This document shows, one piece after another, positions 18,531-27,317 of a stretch of 64,000 bases of DNA. Numbering within the stretch: the stretch's first letter is position 1; each line of letters starts with the position of its first letter. The DNA is from JACJWR01 sp964474045 (lineage in GTDB: Bacteria; Actinomycetota; Actinomycetes; S36-B12; UBA10799): positions 1 to 64,000 of the forward strand of contig CAYYRC010000017.1 in assembly GCA_964474045.1 (NCBI GenBank), in the 5' to 3' direction. Both the position numbers and the translations under genes were made by a program. A model generated the notes under the pieces. The model searched no databases, was not told the origin of the DNA, and saw nothing but the letters and a program-made list of their open reading frames with translations.

Positions 18531-19028
18531 ATGTCCAAGACGATCAAGACCCAGATGACCTACGACGCCACCTGCGACCAGGTGTTCGCGATGATGGTCG
18601 ACCCGGCCTACGTCGAGGCGAAGCTCACGGGAACCGGCGGCAAGAATCCACAGATCGAGGTGTCTGAAGAGGGTTCGGACACCATCGTCAAGGCGATCCG
18701 GGACCTACCCGCCAATGTGCCGTCGTTCGTCAAGAGCTTCACCGGCGAGTCCATCCACGTCGATGAGACCGACCGCTGGAGCCCGGCCGACGACCTGGGG
18801 GCGCGCACCTGTGCGGTTGCCCTGACCTTCGAGGGCACGCCGTCAACCGTGTCCGGCAGCCTCAACCTGCGCCCGGAGGGGGACGGCTGCGTGATCGACA
18901 CGAAGTTCGAGATCAAGGTGTCGGTGCCGCTGGTCGGCGGCAAGATCGAGTCCGTGATCGGCGAGCAGATCGAGCGCGGCATCAACAAGGAGAACCAGAT
19001 CGGTCGGGACTGGCTCGCCAAGGGGTAG
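18531..19028 (+). CDS. DUF2505 (SRPBCC-fold) protein
   Basis: 165 residues. The pattern MSKTIKTQMTYDATCDQVFAM at the start and the closing IESVIGEQIERGINKENQIGRDWL match DUF2505, an actinobacterial branch of the START/SRPBCC helix-grip fold that binds hydrophobic ligands; no ligand is known. ATG at 18531 has TGGAG upstream. It is divergent from gdh across 57 bases and stands alone. Function unknown. Confidence 0.8.
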   Translation: MSKTIKTQMTYDATCDQVFAMMVDPAYVEAKLTGTGGKNPQIEVSEEGSDTIVKAIRDLPANVPSFVKSFTGESIHVDETDRWSPADDLGARTCAVALTFEGTPSTVSGSLNLRPEGDGCVIDTKFEIKVSVPLVGGKIESVIGEQIERGINKENQIGRDWLAKG

Positions 19029-19234
19029 CGGGCGCGTCCCCGGTCGCTTTCGGGTCGGTGGGGTCGGGGCCGCTGGGCTGCTTTCGTGGACGAGCGGGTG
19101 ATCGTGGTTGCGTTGTCATACGCCTGCGCGGCCCCGACCCCGCCGCCCCTCGCGCGACCGTCCCCAGAGCCAGGCCCGTAGCCGGGCACAGGAGCCGCCT
19201 GGTAGACCCACACGGCCCCGCCCCCTCCCCCGAA

Positions 19235-19299
19235 AGTGCAGGCTTCTGTCAGCCAAGCGGGGTCCCAGGAGTCTCCTTTGCCTGACAAACGCCTGCACT
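19235..19299. repeat. imperfect inverted repeat with 18-bp arms
   Basis: Arms 19235-19252 and 19282-19299 match at 16 of 18 bases (AGTGCAGGC ... GCCTGCACT), around a 29-base centre. Possible bidirectional terminator or dispersed palindromic element. Confidence 0.7.
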
Positions 19300-19300
19300 C

Positions 19301-19354
19301 TGCGGAACGGGTGGCAGTTTGCGGAACGGGTGGCGGTTTGCGGAACGGGTGGCG
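19301..19354. repeat. three tandem 19-bp repeats
   Basis: TGCGGAACGGGTGGC occurs at 19301, 19320 and 19339, an exact 19-base period; the four-base spacer AGTT or GGTT varies by one base. The copies start right after the inverted repeat. Confidence 0.9.
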
Positions 19355-19384
19355 AAGAGGGCAGGGCCCGGCGCGGGGCGCCGC

Positions 19385-21013
19385 TCAGCCCATGAAGGGG
19401 TAGCCGTAGGCCGTCGGCGGGTCGAGGGTCTCCTTGATGGCGCGCGTGGACGTCCAGCGCATGAGGTTCTGCATCGCGCCGGCCTTGTCGTTGGTGCCGG
19501 AGGCGCGGCCCCCGCCGAACGGCTGTTGCCCGACGACGGCACCTGTGGGCTTGTCGTTGATGTAGAAGTTGCCGGCCGCGAAGCGCAGGTAGTCCGTCGC
19601 CTCGGCGATGACCCGGCGGTCACCGGCCAGGATCGACCCCGTCAGGCCGTAGGGCGCCACGGACTCCATCTGGGCCATCACGCCGGCGAAGGCATCGTCC
19701 TCGTACACGTGCACCGCCAGCACCGGGCCGAAGTACTCGTCGCGGAAGAACTCCCGTCCCGGGTCGCTCCCCAGCAGCACGGTGGGCCGGACGAAGTAGC
19801 CGACCGAGTCGTCGTAGGTGCCGCCGGCCACGATCTCGACCGTCGGGTCCTTGCGCGCCCGCTCGATGGCGGCGACGTTCTTGTCGAACGACTTCCGGTC
19901 GATGACGGCCGACATGAAGTTGTGCAGGTCGGTGACGTCGCCCTGGGCGATGTCGTCGGTCTGGCTCAGGAAGTCGTCGCCGATCTGGTGCCAGAGGCTG
20001 CGCGGCACGTAGGCGCGGGAGGCGGCCGAGCACTTCTGGCCCTGGAACTCGAAGGCCCCGCGGATCATCGCGGTGGTGAGCACCGCGGGGTCGGCCGACG
20101 GGTGCGCCAACATGAAGTCCTTCCCGCCGGTCTCGCCCACCAGCCGCGGGTACGTGCGGTAGGAGCCGATCCGCTCGCCCACGGTGCGCCACAACAACTG
20201 GAACACCGGCGTCGAGCCGGTGAAATGGATGCCGGCCAGGTCCGGCTGCGCCAGCACGACGTCGCTGACCGCGATGCCGTCGCCAGTCACCATGTTGATG
20301 ACGCCAGGGGGCAGCCCAGCTTCCTGCAGCAGCTTCATCAGGTAGTGCGCGGCGAACTGCTGGGTGGGTGCCGGCTTCCACACCACCGTGTTGCCCATGA
20401 GCGCCGGGGCCGTCGGCAGGTTGCCCGCGATGGCGGTGAAGTTGAAGGGGGTGACGGCGTAGACGAAGCCCTCCAGCGGCCGGTGGTCCAGCCGGTTCCA
20501 CACCCCGGGCGAGCTGTCCGGCTGTTCGGCCAGGATGCGGCGGCCGAATCCGACGTTGTAGCGCCAGAAGTCGATGAGCTCGCAGGCCGAGTCGATCTCG
20601 GCCTGGTAGACGGTCTTGGACTGCCCGAGCATGGTGGCGCTGTTGAGGGTCGAGCGCCACGGGCCGGCGAGCAGGTCGGCTGCCTTCAGCAGGATGGCGG
20701 CCCGGTCGTCGTACGACAGCGCGCGCCACATCGGGGCCGCGGCGCGCGCGGCGGCCACAGCCGCCTCGGCATCGGCTGCCACGGCGTTGGCGGTGACGCC
20801 CAGAACCTTCGCGTGCGCGTGCGGCTGCACGACGTCGATCGGTTCGCCGCCGGCCATCCGGTCCTCGCCGTCGATGACGCAGGGCAGGTCGATCGGGCCC
20901 TGCTCACCCATGAGGCGCAGCCGCCGCTCGATGTCCGCGCGCTCGCGGCTGCCGGGCGCGTAGTTGAGGACTGGCTCGTTGACGGGCGCGGGGGGCGTGG
21001 TCACAGCATCCAT
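19385..21013 (-). CDS. pruA: L-glutamate gamma-semialdehyde (1-pyrroline-5-carboxylate) dehydrogenase
   Basis: 542-residue aldehyde dehydrogenase that oxidises glutamate semialdehyde to glutamate with NAD, the second step of proline breakdown (also reached from ornithine). Class features: TPFNFTAIAGNLPTAPALMGN, the general base E294 in VGETGGKDF and the nucleophile C328 in FQGQKCSAASR. The length fits the stand-alone (non-fused) PruA. ATG at 21013 with a near-consensus leaderless -10 (CAGGAT, six bases upstream). No proline dehydrogenase is in the window. Confidence 0.95.
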   Translation of the reverse strand: MDAVTTPPAPVNEPVLNYAPGSRERADIERRLRLMGEQGPIDLPCVIDGEDRMAGGEPIDVVQPHAHAKVLGVTANAVAADAEAAVAAARAAAPMWRALSYDDRAAILLKAADLLAGPWRSTLNSATMLGQSKTVYQAEIDSACELIDFWRYNVGFGRRILAEQPDSSPGVWNRLDHRPLEGFVYAVTPFNFTAIAGNLPTAPALMGNTVVWKPAPTQQFAAHYLMKLLQEAGLPPGVINMVTGDGIAVSDVVLAQPDLAGIHFTGSTPVFQLLWRTVGERIGSYRTYPRLVGETGGKDFMLAHPSADPAVLTTAMIRGAFEFQGQKCSAASRAYVPRSLWHQIGDDFLSQTDDIAQGDVTDLHNFMSAVIDRKSFDKNVAAIERARKDPTVEIVAGGTYDDSVGYFVRPTVLLGSDPGREFFRDEYFGPVLAVHVYEDDAFAGVMAQMESVAPYGLTGSILAGDRRVIAEATDYLRFAAGNFYINDKPTGAVVGQQPFGGGRASGTNDKAGAMQNLMRWTSTRAIKETLDPPTAYGYPFMG

Positions 21014-21089
21014 GCCGCCATCCTGGCACCGACCGCGCGGCCGCTGCCATTCCAGCGGCGATCCCCCTGCGCTCCCGGTCGGACCGGGG

Positions 21090-22079
21090 TCAGACCACGG
21101 CCGCGAGGTGGTCGGGTCCCACCCGGTCGGGGTCGCGCAGCGCCTCGACCGACGTCCGCAGGCTCGTCTCCAGCACGTCCAGGCGACGGGTCACGTCCAT
21201 GACGTTGCCGCCCATCGCCTCCAGGTCCTCCGGGCCTGGGCCGAGCAGCACCACCGAGGCGCCGCGGTCACGCACCTTCTCGGCCTCGGCCAGGCACCGG
21301 CGGGTCACCGACACCCGCCAGCGCCGCTCCAGCCTGGCGATCATGTTGGAGGGCCGGTCCACGGCGAACGACACCATCGGCGCCAGCACGTAGACCTCGT
21401 CGAGGCCCATCTCGGCCAGCAGGTCGACGTTCGTGGCCGAGCACGCTCCGCCGTCGACGTACTTGTGCCCGTCGATCTCCACCGGCTGGAACCACGACGG
21501 GATCGCGCAGGACGCCATGACGGCCGAGGCCAGCGGCGCGACTGGGGCGCCCGCCTTGCCGAATGGCACCCGGCGGCTCTCGCCGATGTCCATCGTCACA
21601 ATCCAGACGTTGGGGTGCGGAGACCATTCGTCCATGGGCGTGATCGCCTCGATCAGATGCTGGATGCGCTCCAGCGAGCCCTTGCCCTCCGGCATGAAAC
21701 CTGCCAGGACGGCCGTCGGCGGCAGCTGGCGCAGGCGCCGGGCGCTGCTCGTGAAGGCCTTGGCCGAGGCCGGCACCAGCCGCGGGATCTTGGGCCGCTT
21801 GTCGCCGGTGGCGCGCTCGTAGTCCCACGAATAGCCGGCCAGAGGGCCGGTGGTGATGGGGTGCCCGAACTGGTGATCGCGCAGATGCTGCGGGCTGACG
21901 CCGGCGCCGAGCAGGGCCGCCAGCACCGATCCCGCCGACGTGCCGATGATGACGTCGGCCTTGCGCGGGTCGAAGCCGTGCACCTCTTCCAGCGCGCACA
22001 GCGCACCCACCATCCAGGCCGCGCCCAGCATGCCGCCCCCGCCCAGCACTATCCCCCGCTTGGGTCGGCGACGCGCCAT
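21090..22079 (-). CDS. patatin-like phospholipase
   Basis: 329-residue serine lipid acyl hydrolase of the patatin fold. The oxyanion loop is GIVLGGGGMLGA (residues 9-20), the nucleophile is Ser48 in GTSAG, and the catalytic aspartate lies in YVDGGACSATN. The start is moved from an upstream TTG (22097) to ATG 22079 because GGGAGG lies six bases before it. Upstream on the same strand is a WS/DGAT acyltransferase (147-base gap), so the pair may act in lipid turnover. Substrate not known. Confidence 0.88.
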   Translation of the reverse strand: MARRRPKRGIVLGGGGMLGAAWMVGALCALEEVHGFDPRKADVIIGTSAGSVLAALLGAGVSPQHLRDHQFGHPITTGPLAGYSWDYERATGDKRPKIPRLVPASAKAFTSSARRLRQLPPTAVLAGFMPEGKGSLERIQHLIEAITPMDEWSPHPNVWIVTMDIGESRRVPFGKAGAPVAPLASAVMASCAIPSWFQPVEIDGHKYVDGGACSATNVDLLAEMGLDEVYVLAPMVSFAVDRPSNMIARLERRWRVSVTRRCLAEAEKVRDRGASVVLLGPGPEDLEAMGGNVMDVTRRLDVLETSLRTSVEALRDPDRVGPDHLAAVV

Positions 22080-22225
22080 GACGGACCTCCCATTCAAGCG
22101 CCGCGAGTGACCGGCGCAGGACGGCGATTGGCCGCGCTATCGGGCACCGGCCTGCGGCCAAGATACGCCGCATTTCCGCCGGTGTCCCCCGGCTGCGCGA
22201 GGATCACCCTGAGGAAGTAGACGAT

Positions 22226-23677
22226 TCAATCGGCGAGCGGATCGGGCTTCAGCACATCCTGCCGGGGGGCGCGGCGCGGACGCCTGCGCCCCTTGGAGGC
22301 CTCCTTGAGCTCGAACAGGGATGCTTTGAGGCAGTCCGCCAACTCCTCCACATCGGGGATGCCGTCGCGATCGGCGTTCAGGCCGAAGTACATACCGCCG
22401 TTGTAGGAGGTCAGCCCGATGCTCAAGCCGTGGCCGCGGGTGAGCGCGACCACCGGGTAGGCGGCGACCATCTCGGCCCCGCCGACGAAGAGCGGCGTCT
22501 GCGGCCCGGGCACGTTGGTGATCGCCAGGTTGTATACGCGCTGGGTGATGTCTGCGCCCACCCGTGCGCCGAGCGCGTGCAGCGTTGGCGGGGCGAAGCC
22601 CGCGATGGTCGCCAGCGTCTCGGCCCCGACAAGTCGGCTGCTCTCGCGGTGCCGGTGCATCTCGTAGGAGATGCGGCTGAGGCGCACCACCGGGTCGGCC
22701 TCCCCGATGGGCAGCTGCACCAGGAAGGGCTGGACGTCGCCGGGGTGCGTGTTCTCGAAACTCGGCTCGACGCTCACCGGGACCAGCGCGGTCATCTCGT
22801 CCCGCGGCGACACCCGCTCGCCGCGGGATTGCAGCCACGTCCGCAGGGCGCCGGCGATCACGGCGAGGACCACGTCGTTGACGGTGCCGCCATGGGCTGT
22901 GCGGATCGCCTTGAAGTCCGAGAGCTTGAGCGAGGCCATGGCGAAGCGGCGCTGCTCGGACAGCTCGAAGTTCAGGGGCCCGTGGATGGGTGAGCGGGCG
23001 ACCGACACGGCTGCCGACATCAGGCCCAGCATGGAGCGGCCGATACCGGTGACGGTCGACGTGACGTCGTGCACCCCGCGCTTGACCGAGCCCAGCGCGC
23101 CGGCGGGGCTGCGCAGCTGCTCGGCCGCCGCCCCGACCAGCAACTCGACCTGCGAGGGTTCCCGGGTGGGGCGCCACACCTGCGTGCCCTCCAGCTCCGC
23201 GATCGGGGCGTCATCCAGGATCACCTGGCCGATGTCGACGGTCATGATGCCGTCGACGATGGCGTGATGGCTCTTCGTGAGGATGGCGAAGCGCCGGCCC
23301 TTCAGGCCCTCCACCAGGTACATCTCCCACATAGGGCGGTTGCGGTCCAGCGGGCGGGCCATGATGCGGGCGACCAGCTCGCGCAGCTGCGCGTCGGTGC
23401 CGGGCCGCGGGAGCGCCGATCGGCGGACATGGAAGGTGACATCGAAGTTGCTGTCGTCCACCCACACCGGGGCCCCCATGTTGCCGGGGACCTCTTTGAT
23501 CTTCTGGCGGTAGCGCGGGGCGAGCGCGATCCGGTCGCGGATGAGCTTGACGAGCCGGTCGTAGTCGAAGCCGGCCTCGGACTCCCGGAAGATCGCCACG
23601 CCACCGACGTGCATGGGCGTCGTGGTGTCCTCGAGGTAGAGGAACGAGGCATCCTCGACGGTGAGCCGGTCAACCAC
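22226..23677 (-). CDS. wax ester synthase / diacylglycerol acyltransferase family (WS/DGAT) protein
   Basis: 483-residue O-acyltransferase of the bacterial wax ester and triacylglycerol type. The catalytic motif HHAIVDG is at residues 137-143; PLDRNRPMWEMYLVEGL precedes it and the C-terminal half has TNVPGP in LAITNVPGPQTPL, as in the family. GTG at 23677 is chosen since AAGGAG lies six bases upstream and the protein then begins MVDRLTVEDASFLYLE, matching homologues; the longer reading is unlikely. It is followed by the patatin-like gene. It suggests storage-lipid or wax synthesis from acyl-CoA. Confidence 0.9.
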   Translation of the reverse strand: MVDRLTVEDASFLYLEDTTTPMHVGGVAIFRESEAGFDYDRLVKLIRDRIALAPRYRQKIKEVPGNMGAPVWVDDSNFDVTFHVRRSALPRPGTDAQLRELVARIMARPLDRNRPMWEMYLVEGLKGRRFAILTKSHHAIVDGIMTVDIGQVILDDAPIAELEGTQVWRPTREPSQVELLVGAAAEQLRSPAGALGSVKRGVHDVTSTVTGIGRSMLGLMSAAVSVARSPIHGPLNFELSEQRRFAMASLKLSDFKAIRTAHGGTVNDVVLAVIAGALRTWLQSRGERVSPRDEMTALVPVSVEPSFENTHPGDVQPFLVQLPIGEADPVVRLSRISYEMHRHRESSRLVGAETLATIAGFAPPTLHALGARVGADITQRVYNLAITNVPGPQTPLFVGGAEMVAAYPVVALTRGHGLSIGLTSYNGGMYFGLNADRDGIPDVEELADCLKASLFELKEASKGRRRPRRAPRQDVLKPDPLAD

Positions 23678-23749
23678 GAGCTTCTCCTTCCGCCGAGTCA
23701 TCTGCCTGCGGCACTGCCGCCATAGTGGCACGCCGCGCTCCGGTGCGGG

Positions 23750-24409
23750 TCAGCGCAGGTCCACCCCGAACAGCGTGCTGACCTCGTCGGCGGTCCGGGG
23801 ATAGCTCACGTGGTGGATGCCCAGGAAGCCCAGGCGGGCGGCCGCCGCGACGTTGTGGGCCAGGTCGTCAACGAAGACGCACTGGCGCGGCGGGGCCTGG
23901 ACCAGGCGGGCGGTGTAGTGGAAGATCTCCGGCTCGGGCTTGCGCATCCCGACCTCTCCGGAGATGACGACCTGGTCGAACATGCCGTCGAAGAGGTCGG
24001 TCGGGTAGTCGTTGCCCCAGGAGTTGGACAGCAGGGCGGTCTTGATGCCGGCATCGTGGGCGCGCCGGACCAGCGCCACCATGTCCGGCGCGTGCGAGAA
24101 GTGCTCGAACAGCCGCCCGAGCAGCCCCTCGGCGGCCACCTGGCGGCCGCTGGCACGGCTGAGCTCGGCCGCCAAGACGTGCTCGAAGTCGGGCACCGCG
24201 GCCTCGCCGCGCTCGAGGGCGTGGACCGGGTTGAGCCGAGCCTCGGCATCGCCGTCGGCGCCGAACCAGTAGCGCATGACCTCCGCGAAGTGCGCCGCCT
24301 CAAAGTCCTCGCCGCTGGTCCACGCCGCCATCACCGACGAGAGGTCGGCCGTCAGCACCCCGCCCCAATCGACGAGGAGGGCAGTGGGTCGTGTCGGCGC
24401 GGCAGTCAT
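23750..24409 (-). CDS. HAD-superfamily hydrolase (subfamily IA)
   Basis: 219 residues. Motif I is LLVDWGGVL with nucleophile Asp14; the second motif I aspartate of phosphatases is Gly16, as in the epoxide-hydrolase-N-domain-like branch. Motif II TALLSNS, lysine in GMRKPEPEIF and motif IV VFVDDLAHNV are present. ATG at 24409 has only a near -10 (CAGACT) six bases upstream. Substrate unknown. It lies divergent to the DUF6459 gene. Confidence 0.85.
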   Translation of the reverse strand: MTAAPTRPTALLVDWGGVLTADLSSVMAAWTSGEDFEAAHFAEVMRYWFGADGDAEARLNPVHALERGEAAVPDFEHVLAAELSRASGRQVAAEGLLGRLFEHFSHAPDMVALVRRAHDAGIKTALLSNSWGNDYPTDLFDGMFDQVVISGEVGMRKPEPEIFHYTARLVQAPPRQCVFVDDLAHNVAAAARLGFLGIHHVSYPRTADEVSTLFGVDLR

Positions 24410-24636
24410 GGCTCGAGTCTGGCAGACGCAACAAAGGCCGTCGCCGCTGTGGACGACCGGCCGTCCACACCGCCGAGTCGTCGTGTCGCCGCTGCGGACT
24501 ACGCGTTCTCCACAGGTAGGCAGACCTGGCCTTGAGATAGCCATGCGCGCTGGCTCTGATGGGTGCCGCAGGATCCGCGGGGGGCCGCAGGGAAGTAGGG
24601 ATCCGGCCGCACGTCTGCACCTCTGGAGGGGATCCC

Positions 24637-25035
24637 ATGGCACATCAATCCACGCTGCCGCCATTGAGCGGGGGCGCCGACGACTTCGGTCGCCAACCGA
24701 CTTCCGGGAAGTTGCTCGGCGACCCGGAACATGCCACCCGGGCGATCACCCTGGCGGTGCTCGAGGTGCTGGCCGGACGACGCCCGGCCCGACAGCTGAA
24801 CAAGTGGGTCAGCAACGCCGTCGCGGCACGGGTGCGGGCGCAGGCGACGGTCGGTAGCGGGCCGGTCGGCCGACGCCCGCCGCGGGTTGGCAGCGTCCAC
24901 TGCCAGCAACCGATCGACGGCATCGTCGAGTCCACCCTCATCGTCTGGGAAGAGGGCCGCTGCCGTGCTATCGCCGTCCGGCTCGAGGGCCTGGACGGGC
25001 GCTGGCAGTGCACCGCCTTCGAAGACCCGCACTAG
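24637..25035 (+). CDS. DUF6459 (Rv3235-like) protein
   Basis: 132 residues. The block HATRAITLAVLEVLAGRRPARQL and the closing WQCTAFEDPH-type C-terminus are characteristic of this small actinobacterial family, often near secA. ATG at 24637 follows GGAGGGG, ruling out the longer reading from 24559. Function unknown. It is convergent with the DUF4435 gene, 24 bases away. Confidence 0.75.
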   Translation: MAHQSTLPPLSGGADDFGRQPTSGKLLGDPEHATRAITLAVLEVLAGRRPARQLNKWVSNAVAARVRAQATVGSGPVGRRPPRVGSVHCQQPIDGIVESTLIVWEEGRCRAIAVRLEGLDGRWQCTAFEDPH

Positions 25036-25059
25036 CTTCGAAGACCCGCGCTGGCCCGG

Positions 25060-25920
25060 CTACTCCTCGGGGTCCAGCACGATGGGCACGTTGTCCTTGC
25101 TCCACGCCAGAAGCTGCCCGTGCAGCTCGGTGCGGCGGAAGTCCCAGGGCGTGTAGGCCGCGCGCAGCGCCATCTCGATGGCGGACTGGTCCGGAGTTCC
25201 CCCGGCGCCCCTGGGGCCGGCCGCCAGGGTGGCGAGGAAAGCCGTCAGGTCGTGGCCGTGGGTTAGCTTCTCCGGCGCAATGCGCTTGAGCAGATCCTGC
25301 ACCTTGCGGGTGAACGCCGCGGGGTCGGTGATCCTGCGGCTACCCGTGGCCACATCGCGCAGGTAGCTGCGGGCGTCCAGCCGCAGCCCGCGCAGGTCGG
25401 CGTACTTGGCCACGGGGAAGTTCGCGAAGCTGATCCACAGGTCGTCGCTCGCGTTCAGCGTGCGCGCCGCGCCCACCACCGCCAGCTGTCGGGCGAACCA
25501 CGTGCGGACGTCCACGCCCTGGCCGCCCTCGATGGCCGACACGATGTCGGCGTCGAAGAGCTGGAGCAGCACTCGGCGGCCGGCGGGGCTGAAGAAGAGC
25601 ATCGACTCCAGATCCCGGTAGTCGGTGGTGAACACCGGGCAGGACGCCTCGATGGACCCCCCGGTGGCACTGAGCTCGTCGGCGTCGACGATGCCGATGA
25701 CGCGGCGCTTCTTGGTGCTCGCGATGACCTCAGCGACCTCGATGACGGCGTCCTTTCCCCGCGCCGGGACGCAGTGGCTGGGCGGTCGGCGCAGGATCGC
25801 CGCAAACGCATCCCTGTCCTTCGTGCCCTCCACGACGACGCACACCTCGTCCTTGGTGGTCTTCATCAGCGCGTACGAGATCACCTCGGCCGGCTTCAGG
25901 CCGTCGGCCGGACTCCTCAT
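25060..25920 (-). CDS. DUF4435 (TOPRIM-like) protein, putative AriB-type effector
   Basis: 286 residues. DUF4435 has a TOPRIM-like metal site: here E31 and D35 in VVVEGTKDRDAF, D79 and D81 in IGIVDADEL, and D100/D103/E105 in TDYRDLESML. In the PARIS anti-phage system a DUF4435 protein (AriB) is held inactive by an AAA ATPase (AriA) and cleaves tRNA when released; that role is inferred here. Its ATG overlaps the stop of the ATPase gene by four bases (ATGA), so the two are translationally coupled in the PARIS order. The C-terminal half (~120-286) is helical with no recognised motif. Alternative: a DUF4435 partner in another OLD-related system. Confidence 0.8.
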   Translation of the reverse strand: MRSPADGLKPAEVISYALMKTTKDEVCVVVEGTKDRDAFAAILRRPPSHCVPARGKDAVIEVAEVIASTKKRRVIGIVDADELSATGGSIEASCPVFTTDYRDLESMLFFSPAGRRVLLQLFDADIVSAIEGGQGVDVRTWFARQLAVVGAARTLNASDDLWISFANFPVAKYADLRGLRLDARSYLRDVATGSRRITDPAAFTRKVQDLLKRIAPEKLTHGHDLTAFLATLAAGPRGAGGTPDQSAIEMALRAAYTPWDFRRTELHGQLLAWSKDNVPIVLDPEE

Positions 25921-27290
25921 GGCGAGTCCGCGCCGGTGACGTCGACGAGCAGGTCGTAGCGATCCCCGATGATCAGGGGGCTGTGGGTGGCGAGCAGGAA
26001 CTGCGAGTCGTTGATGGCCGCGATCTGGAGCAGGTCGGCGACGAACTCCTCCTGCCATCCGACGTGCAGGCTGATCTCGGGCTCGTCGATCAGGAACAGC
26101 CGACGACCGGAGTCGCGGAAGATCATGCGGTAGAGGAGGAGCAGCTGGTGCTGCTCGCCGCTGGAAAGCGCGGAGGGCGACAGGTCGTGGCCGCTGGCCG
26201 TCCGGATGACGAAGCCGTCGGCGGCGTCGACCTGGAACTCCTTGTCTGCGAGCTTGCCCCGCGCGAGGCGGAGGAAGAGCTCGATCCGGATGCCCAGCGC
26301 CCGCAGCGGGTCGAGCTTGGCCCGGGCATCGGCCAGCCAGAGTGACAGCGCCATCCGCATCCACTCGGGGGCCGCGGCCGGCAGCTGCGGCGCGGAGTGG
26401 CCCACGGCCTCGACCAGCCCGAGCCGCGCCAGGGCCTGGTACTCAGCGTCCAGTGCGGCGAAAGCCGTTGCCAGCTCGGCGTCGCTGAGCGCGGATGCCG
26501 GGTCGGCGTCGGCGACCAATCGGGAGGGGAAGGTCTGGTCCAAGCTGCGGGCGAGGGTCGCGGCCTCTGAGCGGGCGTCGGCGATGCCCTGCGCCAGGGC
26601 CCGCCGATGCCGGAAGAGGGCGGCCGTCGACCCGCCGGCACCCGGGTAGCCGGCACCGGACGCGGACTCGCCGCTCAGCGCGAACGCGTCGCGCTCGCGC
26701 CGCAGCAGCGGCGCCAGGTCGTTGCGCAGCCGGTCGGCCCCGATGTACTCGACGTCGATCGCCGGCATGGCCTCGGCCAGCGCCGGGTCATAGCCGAGTC
26801 GCGGCGCAGCGCCGGTCGGCGCCCGGTCCGCCACCACCGTCAGCACCTCGCGCAGGGTGAACTCGGAGGAGGTGCGCTCGTCCCACCAGCGGCCGTTCGG
26901 CAGCAGCACCAGCTCGGGCAGGAACTCCTCGAGGTAGGCCGTGAAGGCGCGCTCGTCGGCGGCGGTGAAGACCTCGACCGGCCAGGCGACGCCGTCGATG
27001 GCCACCGTCAGCGACCAGTCGTCGCGGGCCCGATGCACCTCGACCACGACGTCACGGGCGGGATCCGCATCGTCCATGCGAACGGTGACCGACGCCGCAC
27101 TGAAGGGGATGCGCGCCAGCGACGCGAAATTGAGCGTCAGCAGGTTGAGCAGCAGGCGCAGCAAGGTGCTCTTGCCGATGCCGTTGGGTCCGTGGATGAA
27201 GGCGATGGAGTCGGTGGCGGGAATGCGTACCTGCAGGTCGCGATCGCCGTACAGCCCGGTGACGGACGCTTCACGCAGGTAGGTCGCCAT
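25917..27290 (-). CDS. AAA ATPase (AAA_21/AAA_15, SMC/OLD-like), putative AriA-type sensor
   Basis: 457-residue ABC/SMC-type ATPase. Walker A GPNGIGKST (34-42), signature LSSGEQHQ (375-382), Walker B LFLIDEPEISLH (398-409) and the H-switch ATHSP (H436). Between them is a long helical insertion (about 120-330), likely the dimer arm. It ends overlapping the DUF4435 gene by four bases. This ATPase class with DUF4435 defines PARIS-like pairs. Start ATG at 27290 is supported by TACCAT six bases upstream. No mobile element genes flank it; YqeY is 27 bases upstream on the same strand but has its own reading. Confidence 0.85.
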   Translation of the reverse strand: MATYLREASVTGLYGDRDLQVRIPATDSIAFIHGPNGIGKSTLLRLLLNLLTLNFASLARIPFSAASVTVRMDDADPARDVVVEVHRARDDWSLTVAIDGVAWPVEVFTAADERAFTAYLEEFLPELVLLPNGRWWDERTSSEFTLREVLTVVADRAPTGAAPRLGYDPALAEAMPAIDVEYIGADRLRNDLAPLLRRERDAFALSGESASGAGYPGAGGSTAALFRHRRALAQGIADARSEAATLARSLDQTFPSRLVADADPASALSDAELATAFAALDAEYQALARLGLVEAVGHSAPQLPAAAPEWMRMALSLWLADARAKLDPLRALGIRIELFLRLARGKLADKEFQVDAADGFVIRTASGHDLSPSALSSGEQHQLLLLYRMIFRDSGRRLFLIDEPEISLHVGWQEEFVADLLQIAAINDSQFLLATHSPLIIGDRYDLLVDVTGADSP

Positions 27291-27296
27291 GCGGCG

Positions 27297-27302
27297 ATGG
27301 TA
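27297..27302 (-). promoter_or_regulatory. leaderless-type -10 of the ATPase-DUF4435 operon
   Basis: TACCAT, 6 bases before the ATPase ATG, giving the pair its own promoter after the YqeY gene. Confidence 0.5.
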
Positions 27303-27317
27303 GGCGCAGCCCCCGAC

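Larger units (their letters stand above)
19029..19384. other. intergenic region with inverted and tandem repeats
   Basis: 356 bases between the DUF2505 and pruA stop codons. No credible gene. It holds an 18-bp imperfect inverted repeat and a three-copy 19-bp tandem repeat (listed separately). Both flanking genes are convergent, so termination signals are expected here. Confidence 0.7.

Noticed and set aside
19301..19354. CRISPR array
   Set aside because: Repeats of 15 bases with 4-base spacers are tandem repeats, not CRISPR; no cas genes.
21090..22097. TTG start at 22097 for the patatin gene
   Set aside because: GGGAGG lies inside that reading and is well placed for ATG 22079.
24559..24636. 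Longer start of the DUF6459 gene
   Set aside because: The strong Shine-Dalgarno GGAGGGG precedes ATG 24637, and the extra residues are not conserved in type.
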